NCBI RefSeq assembly: GCF_030817055.1
Contig: NZ_JAUSYV010000001.1
Span: 5,341,654 to 5,405,653, forward strand
Direction of reading: 5' to 3'
DNA: 64,000 nt
Origin: Bacillus sp. V2I10
GTDB taxonomy: Bacteria > Bacillota > Bacilli > Bacillales > Bacillaceae
Part shown: piece after piece, positions 25,186 to 33,263 of the stretch
Layout of the letters: every line of letters starts with the position of its first letter
Numbering within the stretch: position 1 is the stretch's first letter
Notes under the pieces: generated by a model
What the model was told of the DNA's origin: nothing
Database searches by the model: none
The model's input: only the letters and a program-made list of their open reading frames with translations
Translations under genes and position numbers: made by a program

Positions 25186-27417
25186 TCATCCCCCATTTTT
25201 CGTTAAGTGGAATACGCTTGATTGGAAATCTCCGCCGCGCTCTGCATGATTTTTGTTCACTCCGTTGTATTCAACCGGAAGCGAAAGCCCTCTTTGCATC
25301 AATTCATCCCCGGCAAACGCCTGATCAGACCCGTTCACATGGTAGGTGCTGTTTGCATCAAGCCCCGCTAGCTTCAGCGTCTGGATTTTCTTCGGATTTG
25401 GCGTAGCCAGTACTTGATACCATCCGATGAATGCTTCTGTCTGATCTTTAGAGACGACCATCCACGCTGTTTCGTTCGATTCAAATGGGCTGATCAATCT
25501 GTAAAAATCGCCGTTTCTAATTAGTGTGCGATGTGATTTATATGTTTCGATCTGACTTTTTACCTCTGCTTTTTCTTCATCGGTCATTTTGCTCGGATCC
25601 AGCTCATAGCCAAACGTTCCGAAGTATGCGGCATCACCGCGCGCCTTTAAGGAAGTTCTGCGCAGCGTCTGATGATTTGGAATATCGGAAACGTGCGAGC
25701 CGATGCTGTAGATCGGATAGATAAAGGAAGATCCATATTGAATTTTCAATCGCTCCACCGCATCCGTATCGTCACTGGCCCAAGCCTGAGGAGCATAAAA
25801 GAGCATTCCGGCATCAAAGCGGCCTCCGCCTCCTGCACATGATTCAAACAGCACGTCAGGATATTTAGAAGTCAGTCTTTCATACAGGTCGTAAACCCCA
25901 AGAATGTATCGGTGGAAAAATTCTCCCTGGCGATCCTGTCCGAGTGCTGCGGAATACGCTTCCGTAATGTTGCGGTTCATATCCCATTTGATATAGCTGA
26001 GCTTTGCTGATTGGATAATGGAAGAGATTCTCTCAAACAGATAATCCACCACTTCTTCTCTTGTATAGTCGAGCACCCACTGATTGCGTCCGTATGAAAT
26101 CGGCCGCTCAGGATCATGAATGACCCAGTCCGGATGCTTTGAAAAAAGATCACTTTCCTCTGAAATCATTTCAGGCTCAAACCATAGGCCGAACTTCAGC
26201 CCTTCGTTTCGGACCGCCTGTGACAAAGCGTCAATTCCGTCCGGCAATTTGTTTTTGTCCACAAACCAGTCGCCGAGTGACGTCGTATCATCGTTCCGCT
26301 TTCCAAACCAGCCATCATCCAAAACGAATAACTCAACACCGAGCTCCTTGGCCTGCTTTGCAATCGCGACGATTTTTTCTGCATTGAAGTCAAAGTAAGT
26401 GGCTTCCCAGTTGTTGATGAGCACAGGACGCTCTCTTTTTTGCCAGACAGTTGCAATGAGATGCTCTCTAAAAAGGTTATGAGTAGACTGTGTAAGACCA
26501 TTCAGGCCCTTATCAGAGTAGGTCATGACTACCTCTGGCGTATGGAACGCTTCCCCAGGATTCAGGCGCCAGTTAAACTGAAATGGATGTATACCCATTT
26601 GAATTCGCGTTGTATCATAATGATCAACCTCAGCCTGCGCTAAAAAATTGCCGCTGTACACGAAGTGAAAGCTGTAAGCCTCTCCGCTTGTTTCTGTAGC
26701 ATTTGAACGTTTCAGCGCCATAAACGGATTATGATGATGCGAGCTTGCTCCGCGAATACTTGAGATCGATTGAATGCCAGTTTGAAGCTTTCGTTCTTTT
26801 ACATGTCTCTCTCTTGACCATGTTCCGGCAAGATGAACCATTGTAAAATCATGATCGCCGAGATCGAGTGACATGCTCATCATTCTTTCGATGTCGATCG
26901 GCTGCTCTCCCTCGTTTTCTAGGCTTGCATGACGTGTAATTGAAGAAGTGTTTTCAAAAATTGTATAGGAGAGTTTGAGCTTTAAATCTCTCAATTTATC
27001 AAGTAAGGTAATGACGAGAGTGCACGCTGCTCCAGCATTGGCAAACGTAGCCGGCATGCCGGGGATGCGCTCTTTTCCATCTATCACTTCATAGGATGAA
27101 TACTCAAATTTGCTGACAGAGCTTCCATTCGGATGCCGCAGGGAAATTGCCGGCTCTCTGAAATCACTCGTTCCGTAAAGCGGATATTCCTGACAAACCG
27201 TTTCAAGTGAAAAGGCAGGATCATTCTTTTCAGGATGACAGCTTGCCGCAGTCGGAATATGATAAGCGGCAAAATGAGAGAAATCAGGCTGATGGTTCAG
27301 TTTTTTTCCGTAATACAGCTGGCCAAGCTCCCCGTTTTTCATTACATGAAAAAGATAGCTGACCGTTTTGTTCGTAAGATGGAATTGGTTGCGTTCTTCA
27401 TTTATGAATATAGGCAT
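25186..27417 (-). CDS. GH36 alpha-galactosidase
   Basis: A 743-residue cytosolic alpha-galactosidase acting on melibiose, raffinose-type sugars or galactomannan fragments. The nucleophile Asp is in 'YIKWDMNRNITE', and the acid/base Asp in 'WASDDTDAVERL', just after the GH36 block 'FESCAGGGGRFDAGM'. The N-terminal beta-supersandwich and 'LFVLDDGWFGKRNDD' are typical. Length matches the large bacterial GH36 class. CTAAAGGAGC precedes the ATG; 14 bases separate it from the GH35 gene. Confidence 0.95.
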   Translation of the reverse strand: MPIFINEERNQFHLTNKTVSYLFHVMKNGELGQLYYGKKLNHQPDFSHFAAYHIPTAASCHPEKNDPAFSLETVCQEYPLYGTSDFREPAISLRHPNGSSVSKFEYSSYEVIDGKERIPGMPATFANAGAACTLVITLLDKLRDLKLKLSYTIFENTSSITRHASLENEGEQPIDIERMMSMSLDLGDHDFTMVHLAGTWSRERHVKERKLQTGIQSISSIRGASSHHHNPFMALKRSNATETSGEAYSFHFVYSGNFLAQAEVDHYDTTRIQMGIHPFQFNWRLNPGEAFHTPEVVMTYSDKGLNGLTQSTHNLFREHLIATVWQKRERPVLINNWEATYFDFNAEKIVAIAKQAKELGVELFVLDDGWFGKRNDDTTSLGDWFVDKNKLPDGIDALSQAVRNEGLKFGLWFEPEMISEESDLFSKHPDWVIHDPERPISYGRNQWVLDYTREEVVDYLFERISSIIQSAKLSYIKWDMNRNITEAYSAALGQDRQGEFFHRYILGVYDLYERLTSKYPDVLFESCAGGGGRFDAGMLFYAPQAWASDDTDAVERLKIQYGSSFIYPIYSIGSHVSDIPNHQTLRRTSLKARGDAAYFGTFGYELDPSKMTDEEKAEVKSQIETYKSHRTLIRNGDFYRLISPFESNETAWMVVSKDQTEAFIGWYQVLATPNPKKIQTLKLAGLDANSTYHVNGSDQAFAGDELMQRGLSLPVEYNGVNKNHAERGGDFQSSVFHLTKNGG

Positions 27418-27431
27418 CGCAGCAAGCTCCT

Positions 27432-29153
27432 TTAGCCAAGATTTGGTTCATCCACAAGAGTGATGGAATGGGCATCTGTTCCTTCAAGCTCGATAAGTAA
27501 AATCTCATTCTTTCCTTTTTTCAAAAGAGGACCCGGCAAGTAAAGACGTTTTTGAGGTCCTTCCGTTACCCAGTAGCGGCCAAGGTTAAAGCCGTTCACC
27601 CACACATTTCCTTTCATCCATCCTTCAAGATCAATAAATGTATCGGCAGGAGCTTCAATCGAAAGTTCACCTTTGTAAAAGCGCGGGAAGCGTTCATCTT
27701 TTCCTTCAATGAATGAAATGGCTTCTGCATCCGGATCAAGCAGATAAACCTCCCAATGGAACCAGTACTGATTGCCGATCCAAAGGTTATCAATGATGCC
27801 CTTTTTATCCTTTAAATGCTTGCCGTAATTGACGCGGCCCATATTTTCAACAAAGATTTCAAGGATGTTTTCCTTCTCGCAAAATGGCAGCGTAATCATT
27901 TTTTCCGCATCATTGCGGTAAACTGTGCGTTCCAACCTGCCGTTAATGTAAATAAACGCTCTGTCGCGGATTGGCGTGATATCCATTTCAAGCTCGCCTT
28001 GCTTTGTGATCGTTGTTTTGTAAAGGACATAGCCGTAGTTCTGATCCAGCTCTTCCATTGATTTTGGAGCAATAAGCGTTTTCGGTGTTTTTTGTTTCAG
28101 AAAATCGAACACACTCATTTGTTCTGTAAGCTCTACAGTTCCATAGTGTTTCTTTTCAGATGGGACCGGGTTTTCTTTTGGAACATCCGTATATTTAGAA
28201 AGCACCTGCTTAACAGCATGGTATTTTTCCGTCGGGTCACCCCATTCTGTCAAAAGCGCGTCGTAATCATAGCTTGTAATCGTCGGAGTGTAGAATTCGT
28301 AATGATTGGCCCCGTTCATATACCCGAAATTCGTTCCCCCGTGGAACATATAAAAGTTAACGGAAGCCCCCTGTGCCACCATTTTTTCATATTCTGCCGC
28401 AACATCGGCAGCCTCGCGGGTATGATGCTTTCCTCCCCAATGATCGAACCAGCCGATCCAGAATTCTACACACATCTTTGGAGAATTCGATCGAAACGTT
28501 TCGAGTGAAGCAAAGGCTTCCTCAGAGCGAGAGCCGAAGTTCAAGGTTGTCACTGCATCTTGCATGGAGCCATGCTGAATGAACTCTGGTCCGTCTGAGG
28601 TGAATAGCAGGACGTTTATTCCTGCCTGTTTAAAAAGCTCTGCCGAAGCATTCAAATACTTAAGGTCATTGCCGTAAGCGCCATATTCATTCTCCACCTG
28701 TACGGCGATAACAGGCCCGCCGTTTGATGTTAAATGCGGCACGATTTTTGGAAGCAGGACGTTAAAATAAGAGCGCAGATGCTCAAAGAAGACAGGATCC
28801 GAGCTGCGGAGCGCCATTCCCGGCTCCTTCAGCAGCCACCCTGGAAATCCGCCGAACTCCCACTCTGCACAGATGTAGGGAGCCGGTCTCAGAATGACAT
28901 ACAGCTTCAATTCTTCTGCTTTTTTAATAAAGCTTTCCAGATCTGCCAAACCTTCAAAGTGAAATTCACCCTTTTTCGGTTCATGGACATTCCACGGAAT
29001 ATACGTTTCTACCGTATTCATGCCGAGCTGCTTCAATTTGAGCAGCCGGTCTTCCCAGAACTCCGGTACAACCCTGAAGTAATGAATGCTGCCTGATAAA
29101 ATTTGAAACGGCTCATTATTTAAATAAAACTGGTTCCCCTTTGTTGTCAGCAT
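27432..29153 (-). CDS. GH35 beta-galactosidase
   Basis: A 573-residue enzyme of the short bacterial GH35 class. 'GSIHYFRVVPEFWEDRL' opens the barrel, 'VQVENEYGAYGND' contains the acid/base Glu, and 'KMCVEFWIGWFDHWGG' contains the nucleophile Glu. C-terminal jelly-roll domains end 'LIELEGTDAHSITLV'. No signal peptide is present, so it acts on imported sugars. A second beta-galactosidase of a different family next to GH42 suggests the two split linkage types (for example beta-1,3 and beta-1,4), which is inference. GGGGGAAAA precedes the ATG. Confidence 0.94.
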   Translation of the reverse strand: MLTTKGNQFYLNNEPFQILSGSIHYFRVVPEFWEDRLLKLKQLGMNTVETYIPWNVHEPKKGEFHFEGLADLESFIKKAEELKLYVILRPAPYICAEWEFGGFPGWLLKEPGMALRSSDPVFFEHLRSYFNVLLPKIVPHLTSNGGPVIAVQVENEYGAYGNDLKYLNASAELFKQAGINVLLFTSDGPEFIQHGSMQDAVTTLNFGSRSEEAFASLETFRSNSPKMCVEFWIGWFDHWGGKHHTREAADVAAEYEKMVAQGASVNFYMFHGGTNFGYMNGANHYEFYTPTITSYDYDALLTEWGDPTEKYHAVKQVLSKYTDVPKENPVPSEKKHYGTVELTEQMSVFDFLKQKTPKTLIAPKSMEELDQNYGYVLYKTTITKQGELEMDITPIRDRAFIYINGRLERTVYRNDAEKMITLPFCEKENILEIFVENMGRVNYGKHLKDKKGIIDNLWIGNQYWFHWEVYLLDPDAEAISFIEGKDERFPRFYKGELSIEAPADTFIDLEGWMKGNVWVNGFNLGRYWVTEGPQKRLYLPGPLLKKGKNEILLIELEGTDAHSITLVDEPNLG

Positions 29154-29164
29154 CTTTTTTCCCC

Positions 29165-30046
29165 CTATTTCATGGCACTTCCGAGCATGCCTGAGATAAA
29201 TTGCTTCTGCAGTACTAAGAAGAAGATAATGATTGGAATGGTTGCGATGGAAACACCCATCATGACTTGACCGTAATCAATGTATGAAAGACCCATTAAG
29301 CTTGAAAGAGCAACTGGGAACGTGTACATACTTGCATCGTTCAACACAACAAGCGGCCACATAAAGCTGTTCCACTGTGTCATAAACAGGAAAATCGATG
29401 CTGCGGCAAGTGCAGGTCGCATAGATGGCGCTACTACTTTAAAGAAGATTTTCAGTTCCCCTGCTCCGTCAAGACGTGCTGCTTCAATCAGCTCTGTCGG
29501 GAATGCCAGGAAGTTCTGTCTCAACAAGAAAATGGCAAATGGATAGCATAGCTGCGGAGCAATAACCGCAAAGTACGTATTCAGCAAATTCAGCTCAGAC
29601 ATCATGCGGAAAAGCGGAATCAGTGTTGCCTGATATGGAATCATCATGGACAGCAAAAACGCCGTAAAGATAAAGTTTCTTCCTTTGAATTCAAATTTTG
29701 CAAGAGCGTATGCAGCAAGCGAACATACTGCGAGCGCTGCGACTACATATAGAAGGGATACAAACAGCGAGTTAAACATAACCTGCGGAATATTAATCGA
29801 TGCATTCAGGTTTTGGAAATTCGTCATCAGCTGATCGCCAGGCGTCAGTGTCGGCGGATTTGTAAACATCTTTCCTGAATCATTTGTAGCGCCGATGAAC
29901 ATCCAGTAAAACGGGAAAATCGAGATGATCAGAAAAAGCATTAATAAACTGTACATGCCAAGCTTCTGCGGTATTTTTTTGCTTCGCTTCTTCTTTGTTT
30001 CGGTTAGGAAATTCGTTTGAATTCGGTTGCTCGTTTCTGCATTCAT
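29165..30046 (-). CDS. Carbohydrate ABC transporter permease, MalG type
   Basis: A 293-residue inner-membrane subunit with about six helices. The cytoplasmic EAA loop that docks to the ATPase is 'LIEAARLDGAGELKIFFKVVAPSMRPALA'-like, split here as 'ELIEAARLDGAGE' and 'IFFKVVAPSM'. The basic N-terminus ('TKKKRSKKIPQKLG') lies on the cytoplasmic side. Its ATG shares one base with the stop of the MalF-type gene (TAATG). The operon has no ATPase gene, so a shared MsmX/MsmK-type ATPase elsewhere is expected. Confidence 0.93.
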   Translation of the reverse strand: MNAETSNRIQTNFLTETKKKRSKKIPQKLGMYSLLMLFLIISIFPFYWMFIGATNDSGKMFTNPPTLTPGDQLMTNFQNLNASINIPQVMFNSLFVSLLYVVAALAVCSLAAYALAKFEFKGRNFIFTAFLLSMMIPYQATLIPLFRMMSELNLLNTYFAVIAPQLCYPFAIFLLRQNFLAFPTELIEAARLDGAGELKIFFKVVAPSMRPALAAASIFLFMTQWNSFMWPLVVLNDASMYTFPVALSSLMGLSYIDYGQVMMGVSIATIPIIIFFLVLQKQFISGMLGSAMK

Positions 30047-30897
30047 TATCTATCACCTGCCACTTTGAATTGAATGAACGTTAGGATGCCTACTAATACC
30101 ACAACGATGTATGCAATGGCTGATGCGTAGCCGAACTGGAAGAATTCGAATCCGTTTTGGTAGATGTACAAGCCAAGTGTCATCGTAGAATCAGCCGGTC
30201 CGCCTTTTGTTAAGTTGAATGGCTCATCGAATAGCTGCAGCGTACCGATTGTTGATAATGTTCCAGCAAACAGAATAACCGGCTTCAGCTGCGGAATGGT
30301 AATGTAGAAAAACTGTCTGATCTTTCCTGCACCGTCTAAAGAAGCAGCCTCGTACATATCGTTTGGAATGTTTTGAAGAGCTGCAAGAAAGATAACCATG
30401 TTATATCCCGTCCATCTCCATGTCATCGCAAGGATGATGGATGCTTTTGCCCAGAAGCTGTCTGACAGCCATGGGATCGCTTCCATACCTAAAAATCCAA
30501 TAACTGTATTAATAATTCCGTCCTCCTGAAGCATGATCGAGAAAAGGATGGAGTATGCCACAAGCGATGTGACTGCAGGAAGGAAAAATGACACTCTGAA
30601 AAATCCTTTTAAGCGCAGCAGTCCGCTGTTCAGCACGCTTGAAAGCACAAGAGCCAGAATCAGCATGATCGGAACCTGAACGATAAAGATAATAAACGTG
30701 TTCATAAGGGCTTTATGGAAAATTTCATCCTGGAATAACGTGACGTAATTATCCAATCCAGTAAAGATGTATTCCCCTGCCTCAAAGGTTTGAAAGCTTA
30801 ATAAAAGAGAAGAAAAAATCGGATAGACAGTAAAAACTATAAAGAGTATAACTGCAGGGGCGATAAACATATAAGGAAATAAACGTGTTTGACTCAT
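30046..30897 (-). CDS. Carbohydrate ABC transporter permease, MalF type
   Basis: A 283-residue membrane subunit with six helices and the EAA loop 'NDMYEAASLDGAGKIRQFF'. 'LFDEPFNLTKGGPADSTMTLGLYIY' is the usual C-terminal family stretch, quoted here only as a landmark near residues 225-250. I start at ATG 30897, seven bases after AAGGTGGG; a GTG four codons upstream is also open. It follows the binding-protein gene after a hairpin and overlaps the MalG-type gene by one base. Confidence 0.92.
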   Translation of the reverse strand: MSQTRLFPYMFIAPAVILFIVFTVYPIFSSLLLSFQTFEAGEYIFTGLDNYVTLFQDEIFHKALMNTFIIFIVQVPIMLILALVLSSVLNSGLLRLKGFFRVSFFLPAVTSLVAYSILFSIMLQEDGIINTVIGFLGMEAIPWLSDSFWAKASIILAMTWRWTGYNMVIFLAALQNIPNDMYEAASLDGAGKIRQFFYITIPQLKPVILFAGTLSTIGTLQLFDEPFNLTKGGPADSTMTLGLYIYQNGFEFFQFGYASAIAYIVVVLVGILTFIQFKVAGDR

Positions 30898-30919
30898 GCA
30901 AAATCCCACCTTAAATTAG

Positions 30920-30948
30920 GAAAGGGCTGAATTAAATTCGGCCCTTTC
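30920..30948 (-). terminator. Intra-operon hairpin between binding protein and permease genes
   Basis: GAAAGGGC and GCCCTTTC form a perfect eight-base stem, with an inner GAATT/AAATTC pairing. On the minus strand it is followed by CTAATTTAAGG, without a strong T-run. It likely protects or partly terminates the upstream mRNA, raising the binding protein relative to the permeases. Confidence 0.7.
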
Positions 30949-30964
30949 TGTTCATTTTTCAATG

Positions 30965-32236
30965 TTATTTAATTCTGTTCTCTAAACGTTTTTGCGCTGC
31001 TTCGTATGCTTCTTCCATCGATACTTTGCCGCTGACTGATTCAGACTGGGCTTTGATTGATTCATCCATTGCCAGTGAATAGTTGCCTGTATAGTTAACA
31101 GATGGAATGCTCTCCATTTGCTCTGTGAACGTGCTCCAGATCGGCTGTCCAGAGAAGAACTCCTGCTCTTCAGTGAAGATCGGCTCATCATAAATCGTGT
31201 TAAGTGTCGGGAATAAGCCGCCTTTCATTGCTTCAAGCTGTGTTTCTTCATCTGTTGAGAAGTATTCCATGAACTCATATGCCTCTTGTTTTTTGTCCGT
31301 AGATTCCATGATGACGTAGTTGCTTCCTCCAAGGTTAGAAGCACGGTTGCCGCCTTCTTCAAATGCCGGAAGTGCAATAACGCCCCACTTGCCTGATGTA
31401 TCTTTACCTTGTCCTGTGATTGAACCTGAGAGCCATGCCCCGGATGGTGCTGCTGCAACCTCGCCGCTTACCATGGCACTGATCCATGCATCCCAGCCGA
31501 CTGTATTTTTCACTAAGCCTTCATCTTTAAGCTGCTTGATCACTTTTGCAGCATTCATTGATTCTTCTGACGTTAAAGCAAGCTCTCCTTTATCATCAAA
31601 GTAAAGGGAACCCTGCTGATTCATCATCATGCGGTAGAGTCCGTCGTCACCGTTTAAATCAAGGCCAAGCATTGGTTTGCCTGTTTTTTCTTTAATGACT
31701 TTTCCCGCTTCAACAAATTGATCCCATGTTTGAATGTCTTCTGCTTTTACGCCAGCTTCTTCAAAAATATCTGTGCGGTAAAAGACGCCTGTCGGTCCGC
31801 CGTCAAACGGGAAGCCTACCACTTTGTCATTCACAGTTAAAAGGGCTGTTTTACTTGATGGAAATTTATCTTTATGCTCCTCAAAGCCGTACTCAGATAG
31901 ATCTAAGAATGCTTTAGGATAAGATTCTGCATATCCCTGAATGCGGTCATCTTCGACAAGGACGATGTCAGGAAGACCTTGTCCGCCCGCCTGCAAGCCT
32001 GTTGTTAATTTCGAATAAACATCTTCTCTCCCGATTTCTACAATTTCAAGCTCAAAATCAGGATTATCTTTCTTATAGCGCTCGGCCGCTGCCTCAAGTA
32101 CAGGAACGTTGATGTTCCAAGCCCAGGCCGTCAATTTTTTGTCGTCTTTACTTGTTTTTTCAGAAGATCCTCCCGAACAAGCAGAGAGCATGCCGATGAT
32201 TAGAACCAGACTAATCAAACCCATTACCTTTTTCAT
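30965..32236 (-). CDS. Sugar-binding lipoprotein of the ABC transporter
   Basis: A 423-residue family 1 extracellular solute-binding protein. The signal peptide ends in the lipobox 'GMLSAC' (lipidated C20), followed by a Ser/Gly/Lys-rich linker. 'LTAWAWNINVPVLEAAAERY', 'PDIVLVEDDRI' and 'VGFPFDGGPTGVFYRTDIFEEAG' are typical. It is first in the operon, preceded by GGGGG and by a promoter with a cre site. With both permeases it should import galacto-oligosaccharides; the exact ligand cannot be read. Confidence 0.94.
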   Translation of the reverse strand: MKKVMGLISLVLIIGMLSACSGGSSEKTSKDDKKLTAWAWNINVPVLEAAAERYKKDNPDFELEIVEIGREDVYSKLTTGLQAGGQGLPDIVLVEDDRIQGYAESYPKAFLDLSEYGFEEHKDKFPSSKTALLTVNDKVVGFPFDGGPTGVFYRTDIFEEAGVKAEDIQTWDQFVEAGKVIKEKTGKPMLGLDLNGDDGLYRMMMNQQGSLYFDDKGELALTSEESMNAAKVIKQLKDEGLVKNTVGWDAWISAMVSGEVAAAPSGAWLSGSITGQGKDTSGKWGVIALPAFEEGGNRASNLGGSNYVIMESTDKKQEAYEFMEYFSTDEETQLEAMKGGLFPTLNTIYDEPIFTEEQEFFSGQPIWSTFTEQMESIPSVNYTGNYSLAMDESIKAQSESVSGKVSMEEAYEAAQKRLENRIK

Positions 32237-32282
32237 GTTTTACCCCCTATAATCTTAATCAAAAGATACTGACCGCAAAAAG

Positions 32283-32296
32283 TGAAATCGTTTACA
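32283..32296. promoter_or_regulatory. Catabolite response element (cre) for the galactoside operon
   Basis: TGAAATCGTTTACA (TGTAAACGATTTCA on the coding strand) fits the CcpA-binding consensus at all defined positions. It lies about seven bases downstream of the -10 box, where CcpA binding represses. The operon should thus be shut off by preferred sugars. Confidence 0.85.
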
Positions 32297-32302
32297 TAAA
32301 CA

Positions 32303-32331
32303 ATAATAGAATAATAGTCAGAAAACTTCAA
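32303..32331 (-). promoter_or_regulatory. Promoter of the galactoside operon
   Basis: On the minus strand TTGAAG (32326-32331) and TATTAT (32303-32308) are separated by 17 bases, a good SigA-type promoter. The near-palindrome AGTAAAATTTAACT at 32331-32344 overlaps the upstream edge of the -35 box and is a candidate operator for the LacI-type regulator. Confidence 0.7.
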
Positions 32332-32399
32332 GTAAAATTTAACTAAAAGTTTTTTTATTTTTTACCTTTTATTTTACTTAAATAGTTCTCACATAAAGA

Positions 32400-32432
32400 A
32401 AAAAGCGCCGAAATATGCATCCGCGCCTTTCT
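32400..32432 (-). terminator. Probable terminator after the Hsp20 gene
   Basis: On the minus strand two GCGC tetramers flank a 14-base loop and are followed by TTTTTTC. The stem is imperfect, so the call is weaker than for other terminators here. Confidence 0.4.
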
Positions 32433-32528
32433 ATCATCGTATTCTTCTAATTTATTATTTTAAAAGCTGAATTATTTTACCATATTCTTTTTACTTAAAT
32501 TCCGGTTATGAAAGATATGTGTTTTACT

Positions 32529-32915
32529 TCATTCAATCTCGATTTTTGTTGAAGGCTTCTTTGGAATTGTGACCTTTAACACACCGTTTCTGTAATTTGC
32601 TTTTAAATTTCTTTTTACAGCTGACGGGGGAATCAGTATTGATTGTTTGCCGTTTTTCTTCTCATTCTTATCTGATTTTACTGTAATAATCAGTTCTTCT
32701 CCCAGAATCTCAAGCTTTATATTCTCTTTTTCGATTCCGGGCAGTTCCGCTTTCACAATAAATGCTGCGTCTGATTCGTCGGTCACAACCGGAAATCCCC
32801 TTGGGGCAAATGACTGCTTAAAATAGTCATCGATGCTTCCGAGCAGGGTATGCTTTGGGCGCGAGACAAAAAAATCATTGATCATTTTCATCGGATCTTT
32901 TCGATTTGAATCCAT
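32529..32915 (-). CDS. Small heat-shock protein, Hsp20/alpha-crystallin family
   Basis: A 128-residue chaperone. The alpha-crystallin domain spans about residues 40-125, with 'FIVKAELPGIEKENIKLEIL' at its start and the conserved 'YRNGVLKVTIPKK' near the end. AGGAGG lies seven bases before ATG 32915; an ORF extension of six codons upstream lacks a site. Such proteins hold unfolding proteins under stress; some Bacillus members are spore-associated. It stands alone between the galactoside operon and opuE. Confidence 0.9.
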   Translation of the reverse strand: MDSNRKDPMKMINDFFVSRPKHTLLGSIDDYFKQSFAPRGFPVVTDESDAAFIVKAELPGIEKENIKLEILGEELIITVKSDKNEKKNGKQSILIPPSAVKRNLKANYRNGVLKVTIPKKPSTKIEIE

Positions 32916-33090
32916 GTTCAATCCTCCTGACATACGTTCATTTCTATCTCAATATCATATGTATCACCTTGCCAGTTTGCCTATCCGCTTAAAAAGTTGT
33001 TTTGTTTTAAATCTGAAAGAGCATAATACGAAGTAATAAAAGAAAAACTAACTTCAGAAAATTCAAAATAGTTTTACTTTAATTCTTTTA

Positions 33091-33104
33091 AGAAAGCGCT
33101 TACT
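33091..33104. promoter_or_regulatory. Candidate cre site upstream of opuE/putP
   Basis: AGAAAGCGCTTACT matches the cre consensus TGWAANCGNTNWCA except at the first bases and last base. It lies about 160 bases before the transporter start, consistent with carbon-dependent control of proline use. Confidence 0.4.
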
Positions 33105-33150
33105 TATACAGACACCATAGCTCACAAGCGCTCAAACCCGCGCCATGCCT

Positions 33151-33177
33151 GTTTGAAATCCTTGAAACAAAGGGAAT
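33151..33177 (+). promoter_or_regulatory. Candidate SigB-type promoter of opuE/putP
   Basis: GTTTGA and GGGAAT resemble the -35 and -10 of general-stress SigB promoters, separated by 15 bases (13-14 is usual). B. subtilis opuE has a SigB promoter, which makes this site worth noting. Confidence 0.35.
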
Positions 33178-33263
33178 AGTTTGTTAGGTTAAATAACCAT
33201 AGGGCTGAACGGATTGCAATTTTTTGGTTCTTATTACATGATCACTTTAGTCAAAGGAGAGAT

